A stretch of 64,000 nt of DNA from Symmachiella dynata (lineage in GTDB: Bacteria > Planctomycetota > Planctomycetia > Planctomycetales > Planctomycetaceae), in NCBI RefSeq assembly GCF_007747995.1, contig NZ_CP036276.1, positions 1,045,001 through 1,109,000 of the forward strand, given 5' to 3'. Below are positions 36,394 through 45,686 of this stretch, piece by piece. Both the position numbers and the translations under genes were made by a program. Within the stretch, counting starts at the first letter, position 1. Every line of letters begins with the position of its first letter. The notes under the pieces were generated by a model. That model was not told where the DNA came from. It did no database searches and saw only the letters and a program-made list of their open reading frames with translations.

Positions 36394-37574
36394 GAAACCG
36401 CTTGAATCAACTCTCGTGTGCCGACCAGTTCGCGGACGAGACCGTCGATGAGCCGATTCGGGGTCCGCGGTTGTTGCGCCATGTCGGGTAAGACTTCCCA
36501 GGTGTAGGTTTCGACTTCCAGATGCGGCGCGTAATCGAGTTGGCTGACAGCAGCGAGGGCCTGTCGGAGTTCGTCGCGGGTGGTCTTGAGCGGACCCAAC
36601 ATCTCGGCATCGACCGGGACATGAAAATGGACCCGCCATTGCTGGGCTGCCAGAAAATCGGGCGCTGGTTCGAGTGCTAACTCTCTGTTCAGGTCGATGT
36701 GATGCAGCACCTGCCCGGACGAAGTCAGTGCCATGGTCTGATGCAAGTACCGTGGTTCCACATACGCAGCTAACGCGCGGCGGCCCTCTTCGTTTTCCGC
36801 AGGTGCGTCGAGTTGGATGGCACAGGAAATGTGCAGCTTGTTGATGCGGATGCCTGCTTTGTCGAGAGCTTGAATCGAGCAGGGAATGTCTTCAAACTCG
36901 ACCGCCTGATGGCAGACATCATAACAGAGTCCCAGATGCTGCCGGGCGGCTTCGCCGATGAGAGTCGTATCGGCACGATCCCACAGGCGTTGGAAAAATT
37001 CGACCGCTTCGGCGGTGGTTTCCACCAAGCAAAATGGTTCCGGCTCAATGGCCAGTCGAACGATTTTTCCGGTCCGCTCGTACAACAGGTCCATCTGTCG
37101 GGCGAATTCCAACAATTGGTCCAGGCATTCGTCCAAGAAGGTCTCGGGGTGCTGAAATCCCTTGAAGCCGAGCGGAACCGTGGAAATACTTCCGGCAACG
37201 CCATTAGGCAAAAGTTTCGCCAAGACATCGGCGCAAGCCACCGTGTATTCCAAACGCTCGGGTTGTGACCAATCGGGGAGATACACATTTTCCTTGACGC
37301 GTTCGCTATGGAAATCGCCAAAGGGAAAGGCGTTGAGCGAATGGCAGGTCAGTCCGCGATTTTGCATCCCCTCGACAAACTGCTGCACTGCACCGTCGGT
37401 GGCGTTCAATTCTTGGATCACCGGTTGAGCCAGCCAAAGTCCGGCGGCGAGTGGGTGTTGGAATTGGTCTCGCACGTGGCAGGTGATTTCGTCCAGCCCT
37501 TGATTGACTTCCGCAATCGAGCGGCCGATATGGACGTTTGTGCAATAACTAAGCGGTAACTGAGAGATCGTCAT
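36390..37574 (-). CDS. eboE: EboE-like TIM-barrel protein
   Basis: This 394-residue protein opens LPLSYCTNVHIGRSIAEVNQGL and contains HSLNAFPFG, RLAIEPEPFCLVETT, LGLCYDVCHQAVEFED and WRVHFHVPVDAEML, a xylose-isomerase-like TIM barrel with acidic and histidine residues at strand ends that could bind a metal. This matches EboE of the ebo cluster, whose genes have been linked to metabolite transport across the cell envelope. No other ebo gene is adjacent, so its role here may differ. A sugar-phosphate isomerase-like activity is possible. Confidence 0.8.
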   Translation of the reverse strand: MTISQLPLSYCTNVHIGRSIAEVNQGLDEITCHVRDQFQHPLAAGLWLAQPVIQELNATDGAVQQFVEGMQNRGLTCHSLNAFPFGDFHSERVKENVYLPDWSQPERLEYTVACADVLAKLLPNGVAGSISTVPLGFKGFQHPETFLDECLDQLLEFARQMDLLYERTGKIVRLAIEPEPFCLVETTAEAVEFFQRLWDRADTTLIGEAARQHLGLCYDVCHQAVEFEDIPCSIQALDKAGIRINKLHISCAIQLDAPAENEEGRRALAAYVEPRYLHQTMALTSSGQVLHHIDLNRELALEPAPDFLAAQQWRVHFHVPVDAEMLGPLKTTRDELRQALAAVSQLDYAPHLEVETYTWEVLPDMAQQPRTPNRLIDGLVRELVGTRELIQAVS

Positions 37575-37970
37575 GACGGAGTGAAATCTAAGGCGGGATC
37601 GCCGGGATGTTTGGGGGCGGAGCAGGGCGGTTGCGTCCGGCGGTGGCTGTTGATCCTATCGTAACCGCTTGCCGAAGCGAACGCCATCGTGATAATAGAG
37701 GCAGTAGCAAGGACATTTGACGGAAATGCTTGGTGATATTGGGTTTTCTATCGATTGTCTACCAGCTTGATATTCAAAATCGTTGGCCGCGATTAGGCGG
37801 TCGGCAGATCGAATGTTACAATGAGCGTCACCCGACTTCGCGGGAGAGGGGCGGTGGTTTTTGTGTGAATTTTGCAGAAACCTTTTGGGGTATGCGGGGT
37901 TTATTAGTGCACGGGTGTGGATTTCAGGTGTCTGGAGACACATCCTCGATCAGAGCGAAATGAACGACCG
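37575..37970. other. Divergent intergenic region
   Basis: It lies between the EboE-like gene and the second sigma factor gene. Promoters in both directions probably occur here. I see no hairpin, repeat or small gene that I can support. Confidence 0.45.
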
Positions 37971-38609
37971 TTGAGTAACGCAACGAAAACGAAATCGAAA
38001 GCCGGCGAAAATTCGGCGATTCGCGATCCTGACGTGCGGCTGATGCTGCGGGTCAAGGGAGGGGATGAAGCTGCGTTTACGGAGTTGGTCGCAAATTATC
38101 AGTCGCGGCTGGTGAGTGTCTTCTACAACATGTTGGGAAATCGGGAGACGGCCGAAGATTTGGCACAGGAGTGTTTTTTGCGGATCTATCAAGCGCGCAA
38201 TGGGTACGAACCGACGGCGAAATTTTCGACGTGGCTGTACCGGATCGCCAACAATTTGGCGAGTAACACGCGTCGTAGTTTTAGCCGCCGCAAAGAAGTC
38301 TCACTGAGTGCAAACAATTCGGGATCGATGGAGTCGACGCCGCGCGAACAGATGGTTCCGGACAAATCGGCGTTGATGCCCACGCGGCAAGTCGATAGCC
38401 GCGAGTCCTGTGATGTCGTTCGCAGCGCCCTGGCCACCTTGGGCGAACGGCAACGTTTGGCGGTCCTGCTGCATAAATTCGAAGAGATGAGTTACGCCGA
38501 TATCGGTGAAGCCATGGATTTAAGCCCCGCGGCAGTGAAGTCGCTTTTGTCGCGAGCGCGGGACAATCTTCGTGAATCACTGGCAGCGCATGTGCGGCCA
38601 ATCAGTTGA
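37971..38609 (+). CDS. ECF-type RNA polymerase sigma factor (second)
   Basis: The product is about 212 residues from TTG 37971; an upstream in-frame GTG at 37917 is an alternative and the true start is uncertain. Region 2 is at about 25-95 (VRLMLRVKGGDEAAFTELVANYQ, NRETAEDLAQECFLRIYQAR). A variable linker rich in S/N precedes region 4 at about 150-205 (LAVLLHKFEEMSYADIGEAMDLSPAAVKSLLSRARDNLRESL). It is followed by an anti-sigma-like gene 143 bases downstream, the usual arrangement. It differs from the sigma factor at 3331 in partner type. Confidence 0.9.
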   Translation: MSNATKTKSKAGENSAIRDPDVRLMLRVKGGDEAAFTELVANYQSRLVSVFYNMLGNRETAEDLAQECFLRIYQARNGYEPTAKFSTWLYRIANNLASNTRRSFSRRKEVSLSANNSGSMESTPREQMVPDKSALMPTRQVDSRESCDVVRSALATLGERQRLAVLLHKFEEMSYADIGEAMDLSPAAVKSLLSRARDNLRESLAAHVRPIS

Positions 38610-38752
38610 GAGGTCGGACATGTTAAAACGACGGTGTCATTCTATACCACAGCATTCAAAAAACAGAGCGTAAGACGAACTAAAACAACCAATACGCATT
38701 GCGGCAATACGCCGTGCATCGAAAAACGAGGAGGCCCGTCGCGGCCGGATTG

Positions 38753-39289
38753 ATGGGAAAAGCCACCCGATTAACTGTTGAGCAACGCGCCAATTTGGTC
38801 GCCTATTTGGACGGCGAATTGGACGAAGCCGAAACGCGCTCGATCGAAGAGACGCTCGCGGGCAGTCCCGCTGCGCGGCGCGACATCGAGATGCTATCGC
38901 GCGCCTGGGACCTGCTGGACCATCTGCCCCGCGTTGATCCCGGTGAAGAATTCACACAACGGACCGTTTCACGTCTACGCGCCGTGGAGGTCGACAAAGC
39001 ACAAACCTCGGCACAATGGCGCATCTGGCTGCGGCGGGGATTGGTCTCGGCGATTTGGCTGGGAGTTCTCACAGTCGCTGTGGTCGGCGGCGTCTATGCC
39101 GCTGTGTATACCATTCCCAGTGAAGGCCAACGCAAGATTCAAGATTTTCCCGTTGTGGAACAACTGGATCAATACGAAGCGGTTGGCAGTTTGGAATTCC
39201 TCGAAGAACTGAAAAAAAACCATCTGTTCGATGAGGGGAACAATGGCGATGCTTCTGATTCCGAAAACGCGGCAACGGGTGCAAGATGA
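38753..39289 (+). CDS. Probable anti-sigma factor, single-pass membrane protein
   Basis: The product is about 178 residues from ATG 38753. The N-terminal 100 residues are cytoplasmic and contain LVAYLDGELDEAETRSIEETL, a feature of anti-sigma N-terminal domains, but the classic zinc H-x3-C-x2-C set is absent. One transmembrane helix lies at about 104-127. The extracytoplasmic tail is about 50 acidic residues. It lies 143 bases after the sigma gene and overlaps the next gene by four bases (ATGA). I infer it holds the sigma factor at the membrane until a signal frees it. Confidence 0.82.
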   Translation: MGKATRLTVEQRANLVAYLDGELDEAETRSIEETLAGSPAARRDIEMLSRAWDLLDHLPRVDPGEEFTQRTVSRLRAVEVDKAQTSAQWRIWLRRGLVSAIWLGVLTVAVVGGVYAAVYTIPSEGQRKIQDFPVVEQLDQYEAVGSLEFLEELKKNHLFDEGNNGDASDSENAATGAR

Positions 39290-40398
39290 ATCGTAAAGTA
39301 ATCGTGCTGGTCGGGATCGTGGCGTTCGGTTTGGTGGGCTTGGCAGCTTATCAAGCCGCAGCAGCGATCGTTCGCTCCGACCGCGAGGCAATCCTCTCGG
39401 TGGATCGCATGTCGCAGTTGACATCGACTCAGCATGGCCGGCTGGAGAAGGACTTTCAGTCGTTTTACCGGAAACCAGCGGAGGAACAACAAAAGCTACG
39501 GGAGATGCACGCCTATCTGCAGCAACGTGGCAAAGCGGAGCGTCTCAAGCAGATTAGCCAAAACTACTATGCGTGGTATTCCGAAGTCGGATCCCGCCGG
39601 CGGATCGAACTGCGCGAGCAAACCAATGTGCAGGACAAGTTGGCATTGGTTCTCGCTATCCAAAAAACAATGGAAGAGGAACAGCAGGCCAACGGCGAGA
39701 ACTCCTGGGGTAGAGAAGGTCGTGGTCGCCGCAGACGACTTTCTTCTCAGGACCTAGCAAACGTCATGGGGTTGGTCGAGATCAAGCTCCGCGAAGAGGA
39801 CCCCGCCGCATCTGAGCAGTTGGATGAAATTGAGGATTCGGTCGGTTACCGGCGTTATTATTCTGTGATGTCGATTCTGCTCAAAGCGTCCGGAGACAAC
39901 GCTCGTGGTCCGGACATGAAATCGCGCAAGCGTCTATGGGATTTTTTTGAAGACGAGCGGTTTTTAGAGGTGATCACCAATCGCGGCATTCGCAGAATGT
40001 TAGAAAAAAGAGGCGACAGTAAACGGTCCGCACCACGGCCGAGTTTAATATTGATATTGGGTGACAGTTTGCGCGAGGCTTACCATGAAGAAATCAAACA
40101 GGACTTGCCGGACGAGAAGGAACTGATGGAGTATTTTGTTCAGCTGTCCGACGTCGAGCAAGGAAAATTGATCTGGTATTCAACCGACGATTTTATGCGG
40201 CACCTCAGTCGCAAGTTTGTGCATGAGCACGAAGATCGGTACCCGAGGGACCCAACGGAACTGTTCCGGTCCCGCGGACCGCGCGATCGGGGCCGTCGTG
40301 GAGGTCCGAATGGCGCGCCTGGCCGATCCAAGGAACGTCGCCCGCCCCTTCCAGGGGCTCGCCGCCCGCCAGCAGACGGGCCGCGTGATCGAAATTGA
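39286..40398 (+). CDS. Signal-anchored coiled-coil protein, third member of sigma/anti-sigma operon
   Basis: This 370-residue protein starts inside the anti-sigma stop codon (ATGA overlap), so the two are translationally coupled. It has an N-terminal signal anchor (VIVLVGIVAFGLVGLAAYQAA). The rest is mostly helical and charged, with PAEEQQKLREMHAYLQQRGKAERLKQ and a second helical domain around 190-320. The tail is a basic, arginine/proline/glycine-rich low-complexity stretch. No enzyme motif is recognised. Coupling to the anti-sigma suggests it senses or transmits the signal, or is exported to the periplasm under the same control. Confidence 0.75.
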   Translation: MNRKVIVLVGIVAFGLVGLAAYQAAAAIVRSDREAILSVDRMSQLTSTQHGRLEKDFQSFYRKPAEEQQKLREMHAYLQQRGKAERLKQISQNYYAWYSEVGSRRRIELREQTNVQDKLALVLAIQKTMEEEQQANGENSWGREGRGRRRRLSSQDLANVMGLVEIKLREEDPAASEQLDEIEDSVGYRRYYSVMSILLKASGDNARGPDMKSRKRLWDFFEDERFLEVITNRGIRRMLEKRGDSKRSAPRPSLILILGDSLREAYHEEIKQDLPDEKELMEYFVQLSDVEQGKLIWYSTDDFMRHLSRKFVHEHEDRYPRDPTELFRSRGPRDRGRRGGPNGAPGRSKERRPPLPGARRPPADGPRDRN

Positions 40399-40937
40399 TT
40401 CGCGGTCTGCAATCCGCCAAGTGATCGCCCGTGGTGACTATTCACCCTTCCGCTTGTTCGGAAAATTCCCGACGTAATGCCGGCGCAATACTGACGAGCA
40501 TTTCGGGTTCAAACACCTTTTGTGTCAGGCTTTGGGAGTGGTCGTCCTGATTGTCGCTGCCACGCCTGGCTGTACTCAGACACCATCCGGGCGGGGCACG
40601 GTTGACAGAACGCAGTGCAGTTCGCCAGAATCCCGAACAGCTGAAGGATCTCAGCGATGACCGGTCCGTGCGGAGTATTCATTGCCGCACGAGGAATCGA
40701 AAACTGACGGACGCGTTCACGTCAGCGGACGGCTTTTGCCTGCAAGAGTTTGTGCACTGCTCGTAGCAGTCACGAATCCGCAGAGCATTCTCGGGAAGTC
40801 CCCCAGTCGCCATCGGTGAGTCTACTCCCGCTGAACTGCGCTACCCGCGCAACATTGCCGTACCGTCGAGGTCCGTCAAGGAACGACATCTTTTGGTTTT
40901 TTGTGAACGACCGCATTTTATGGAGGATTGCATTCTG
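40399..40937. other. Intergenic region, nothing clear
   Basis: No coding frame in this stretch looks real. GC content is similar to the neighbours. I see no convincing repeat or terminator hairpin. The last 40 bases carry the GGAGG ribosome binding site for the gene at 40938. Confidence 0.45.
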
Positions 40938-41765
40938 ATGATTCACACTCTCACTCGTCTGGTTACCGTTACGGCCGTCTTGGCCGGCTGCTGTTTCACT
41001 GTTGCTCCGCAACAAGCTGTTGCTGAGGAACCACTGGTTTGGCATGACGACTACTTCACCGCCTACCGTGAAGCAGAACAGCAACACAAGCAGCTGTTTA
41101 TTTTCTTTCGCGACGAACAAGATAGCGAAGCCGCCGACAGCTATGAGCTGACCGTGCTCACCGACGAAACGCTGCAAAAGCCGTTGCGTGAAATGGTGTT
41201 GGCTGTGATTCCGGTCGACTACTCCATCCACGAAACCCAAGAGCGGTTGATGGATTACGAAGCTTTTCAGCACCAACAAAATCGGCAGGGAATCGCCATC
41301 GTGGACTTAGTCGAATCCGGCAGTCCGTTACACAGCAAGGTGGTCTCGGCGCACCCCTTTACACGGGGTCGGCATCTGACTGCCTCGTCGACAAAAACGG
41401 TGTTGGAGCTCCCACGGGGGACGATCACGCAGCGGTCATTGATTTATGCCGCCCGCATCAACCCCTACAAGCCGGCCGGCGCGCAAGGTGAAGCAACGCC
41501 TGATTTGCTGAATTTCTCGCACAAACATTGCGGCACGATGTGCAGTTGGAATTCGATGCACCATTCGTCATTCGGCGGCATGGAGATTGTCGCCAATAAC
41601 GGCGAGAGCGCGACAATCGTCGACACGGCCAAGTCGTTCATCCGTATGTGGCAAGGCTCCCCGCCGCACTGGAGCATTCTCACCGGCCGTCACGCGAAGT
41701 TCGGCATGGACATGAAACGCGCCCCCAGCGGCCATTGGTACGCGACGGGTGTGTTTACGAATTAG
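40938..41765 (+). CDS. Exported protein with thioredoxin-like and CAP-like parts
   Basis: The product is about 275 residues from ATG 40938, with GGAGG (40921-40925) upstream; an in-frame ATG at 40920 is possible. A signal peptide ends near the QAVAEE segment. The first mature part (HDDYFTAYREAEQQHKQLFI, FRDEQDSEAADSYEL) resembles a thioredoxin-like fold without a CxxC pair. The C-terminal part (FGGMEIVANNG, FIRMWQGSPPHWSILTG, SGHWYATGVF) resembles the end of a CAP/SCP domain, which usually reads W-x-x-SPGH...IL. I infer an extracytoplasmic protein; the substrate is unknown. It is followed by a strong hairpin. Confidence 0.7.
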   Translation: MIHTLTRLVTVTAVLAGCCFTVAPQQAVAEEPLVWHDDYFTAYREAEQQHKQLFIFFRDEQDSEAADSYELTVLTDETLQKPLREMVLAVIPVDYSIHETQERLMDYEAFQHQQNRQGIAIVDLVESGSPLHSKVVSAHPFTRGRHLTASSTKTVLELPRGTITQRSLIYAARINPYKPAGAQGEATPDLLNFSHKHCGTMCSWNSMHHSSFGGMEIVANNGESATIVDTAKSFIRMWQGSPPHWSILTGRHAKFGMDMKRAPSGHWYATGVFTN

Positions 41766-41790
41766 TCGTAAGCTTAGGCAGAAAAATACA

Positions 41791-41825
41791 AACCCGCACG
41801 GGCGCAACAGGCGCTCGTGCGGGTT
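41791..41825 (+). terminator. Strong hairpin after the thioredoxin/CAP-like gene
   Basis: AACCCGCACG at 41791-41800 pairs perfectly with CGTGCGGGTT at 41816-41825 across a 15-base loop. There is no following T-tract, so it may be a stabilising 3' end or a terminator that works without one. Confidence 0.65.
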
Positions 41826-42030
41826 AGCTTGTTGGCGGCGAATATGGTCTAACTGAAAGGGAACCTTCATCCCTTGGTAGAAAATTTCGGCTGGCGGACT
41901 CGGTGTAACTCTGCGAAGACAATCGATTCTCCACATCAACGATTGATCCGACGACGGTTTCACCGTTAGGATGGTGGCTTCACCGTGTTGACATAGCATC
42001 CGCAAGGCCTCGTAAGGAATCCCCCCGCGC

Positions 42031-42986
<956 letters not shown>

Positions 42987-42990
<4 letters not shown>

Positions 42991-44297
42991 CGCCCCGCCG
43001 ACTGATGATGTGGCTGTTTGTTGCTGCGGGAATTCCGTTGGTCGCCGGGGTGTTCATTCCCTTCATCGGTCCTGTCGGCGCGGTGCTGAGTTTATTGATC
43101 ATCGCGGTGGCTATCGCCGATTTAGCAATTTCTCCCACGCCAACACTGGTTGACGTCCAACGTGAAGTGGGGGATGTCATGAGTATCGGTGCGCGGAACG
43201 CCGTTAAAATCTGGTTCACAAACCGCAACGGCGGACCGATCACGATTGAGTTCGACGACGAACCTCCCGCTCCTTGTGACACTGAAGGTCTGCCGTTTGA
43301 AATCGAATTGCCCCCCGGCCGCGCGCGGTATCGCGTCTATCACACGCGGCCGCACCATCGTGGGACTAATCGATTCGGCAAGGTCTACCTCCGCTCGCGC
43401 AGCAATTTGTTGTTGTGGTCTTTGCACCACGAGTTGGAGATCGATTCGGCCGTCCGCATTTATCCCGACATCCAAGCCGTGCACGCCATGGAGTTGCTCG
43501 CGCGGCGAAACCGCGTTTCGGAATTAGGGCTGCGCATGTCCCGTTTGATGGGACGGGGCAGCGAATTCGAGCGACTCCGCGAATTTCGCCGCGAAGACGA
43601 ATACCGGCAAATCGATTGGAAAGCGACGGCCAAGCATCAGAAGTTAATCAGCCGCGAATACACTATCGAACGCAATCAGAACATTTTGATTCTGCTCGAT
43701 GCGGGACGCTCGATGTGTAACGAGGTCGACGGCATTACGCATTTGGATCGCGGATTGAATGCGGCGATTATTCTTAGTTATATCGCGCTGCGACAAGGGG
43801 ACTATGTGGGGCTGATGGCGTTTTCGAACAAGATCGACCGCTTCGTCCGTCCCATGCGTGGCGCCGGTTCGGTGCAAACATTGATTCGCAGCGTCTACGA
43901 TCTCGAGCCACAATACGAGGCGTCGGATTACGATTTGATGGTCGAGGAAGTGCGACGACGGTTTCGCAAGCGGTCGCTGGTGATTCTGATTTCACACGCC
44001 CTGGACGAATTGCACCTCACGACCATCAGCACGCACATGCGACAACTCCGCGCGCCGCATCTGGTGCTGGGGGCTTTTTTGCGAAACGTCCCGCTGCACG
44101 AACGGCTGAACACCGTGCCGGAAACCGACGTCGAAGCCTTCCAAGTCGCCGCCGCTGCCGAAATGGTCTCAGCCCAAACGACACAAATCGCTGAACTGCA
44201 AGAACATGGCCAATACGCGGTCGATTCCCTACCGGAAGACCTCTCAGCCGATTTGATCAGCCAGTACCTGGAGATCAAAGCGCGGCATTTGTTGTGA
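42987..44297 (+). CDS. DUF58 domain protein, MoxR partner
   Basis: This 436-residue protein starts with two hydrophobic helices (about 6-48), then a periplasmic-facing beta region, and the DUF58 core with FRREDEYRQIDWKATAKHQKLISREYTIERNQN at about 200-235. The following ILILLDAGRSMCNEV is a degenerate vWA-like fold; its metal site is D-A-G-R-S rather than the canonical D-x-S-x-S. DUF58 proteins are the usual client or adaptor of MoxR ATPases. It is co-transcribed with the MoxR gene. The pair probably works at the inner membrane. Confidence 0.93.
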
Positions 44298-44400
44298 GGG
44301 GGGGAAATCGGCCGATGGTTGGTCGTTAGTCGTAATGTGTTATATGGTATGTGGTTGCGTTGGAACTTAGGGTTGGGGTTCATTTTAACTTCGCCACCGT

Positions 44401-44440
44401 AATTAAAATATTGTGGCATTTATTTTAATTGTCGTATAAT
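44401..44440 (+). promoter_or_regulatory. fic promoter with overlapping palindromic operator
   Basis: AATTAAAATA (44401-44410) and TATTTTAATT (44421-44430) are perfect 10-bp inverted arms with a 10-base centre. The centre contains TTGTGG (44411-44416), a -35-like hexamer, and TATAAT (44435-44440) follows 18 bases later, a consensus -10. The arms therefore cover the promoter, as expected for a repressor site. The stretch is notably AT-rich compared with the rest of the window. Confidence 0.6.
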
Positions 44441-44487
44441 TGTTAAAATTCCCGGCCCAAAATTTAAAGTGACTGAAAACCGCCAAT

Positions 44488-45657
44488 TTGGACATTACCG
44501 TTTTGGACGCTAAGCAATTCTCTAAGAAATCACCGGGGCGTGTTGTTCGGGTCACCACGACCTGGGGGGGCGACCATGCGTTTATCCCTGACCCTCTCCC
44601 TCCAAATTGGGAGTTTCCCGCAGCGCTTTGGCCGTTGTTGTCTGACGTCAAACAGCAAATTGGAATTCTCGAAGGACTCGGCCGAAATCTTCCCAATCCC
44701 GGCATCTTGTTAAGGCCCATTTCCGATCGTGAAGCCATTCGCTCTTCGCGGCTGGAAGGGACGTTTGCTTCCCCGAAGGAATTGGTGCTCTTTGAGCTGC
44801 AGCCACGGGAGTCAAAATCTGAGGATGACCCAGCAAACCACCAACGCGAAGTTTTCAATTATAGAAAGGCTCTGGATCACGGCACAAACAGCGAATTGCC
44901 GATTTCCTTGCGGCTTATGCGGGAGCTTCATCAGATTCTGCTGACGGGTGTCCGTGGCCGGGATCGAGCACCGGGAGAATTTCGTCGCATCCAAGTGGGG
45001 ATTGGAGGCGGTCGTTTCATTCCGCCTCCGGCCGAACAAGTGACACCCTGTCTTGGCCTATTGGAATCCTACATACATACCGAGTCGACTTCTTTTGATC
45101 CGCTCGTCGAATGTTTTCTCGCCCATTACCAATTTGAAACAATTCACCCGTTCATCGATGGAAACGGCCGCGTGGGACGATTGCTGCTGGCCATTATGAT
45201 GCAGCAAAATTGTAAGCTTTCGATGCCTTGGTTGTACTTGAGTGAGTTTTTTGAGCAGCACCGGGACGAGTACATGAGTTGTCTGTTCAATATTTCCGTC
45301 AAGGGAAGTTGGACGGAGTGGATCGAGTATTGTCTGCGGGGGACGCTCTGGCAAACACAGGAAACGATACGTAGATGCGAAAACTTAAGGGCCATTCGTG
45401 AGGAATATTTGAAACGCATCACAAGCGGTGGGGGATCAGCGCGATTGGTGCAGATCGTAGAAGACATTTTTATCTCACCGTTTATTCGTGTCGTCGATCT
45501 ACCAGAGCGACTGGGAGTTTCCTATCCAACCGCTGGAACAGATCTTCAACGTTTGGTCGATGCGGGAATTCTTGAAGAGCTACCCAATGAACGTCCCAAA
45601 TTGTACTACGCACCTGAAGTGTTCAGGATCAGTTACGATACTCTTGACGGCGACTGA
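44488..45657 (+). CDS. Fic family protein (AMPylase/adenylyltransferase) with winged helix
   Basis: This 389-residue protein starts at TTG 44488; a later TTG at 44500 is possible, so the start is uncertain. The Fic motif HPFIDGNGR is at 220-228, with catalytic H220. Fic enzymes transfer AMP or a related group to proteins. The inhibitory helix motif S-x3-E-G appears as SSRLEG (86-91), so the enzyme may be auto-inhibited. A C-terminal winged helix (about 325-385, VVDLPERLGVSYPTAGTDLQRLVDAGIL) suggests DNA binding and control of its own promoter at 44401. Its upstream AT-rich stretch could mean recent acquisition. Confidence 0.88.
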   Translation: MDITVLDAKQFSKKSPGRVVRVTTTWGGDHAFIPDPLPPNWEFPAALWPLLSDVKQQIGILEGLGRNLPNPGILLRPISDREAIRSSRLEGTFASPKELVLFELQPRESKSEDDPANHQREVFNYRKALDHGTNSELPISLRLMRELHQILLTGVRGRDRAPGEFRRIQVGIGGGRFIPPPAEQVTPCLGLLESYIHTESTSFDPLVECFLAHYQFETIHPFIDGNGRVGRLLLAIMMQQNCKLSMPWLYLSEFFEQHRDEYMSCLFNISVKGSWTEWIEYCLRGTLWQTQETIRRCENLRAIREEYLKRITSGGGSARLVQIVEDIFISPFIRVVDLPERLGVSYPTAGTDLQRLVDAGILEELPNERPKLYYAPEVFRISYDTLDGD

Positions 45658-45686
45658 TGCGTCCATCCAATAAAAAGGAAACCCCC

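Noticed and set aside
44469-44513. Short GTG-started leader frame upstream of fic
   Set aside because: Only 14 codons ending in TAA and overlapping the fic start; too short to support without expression data.
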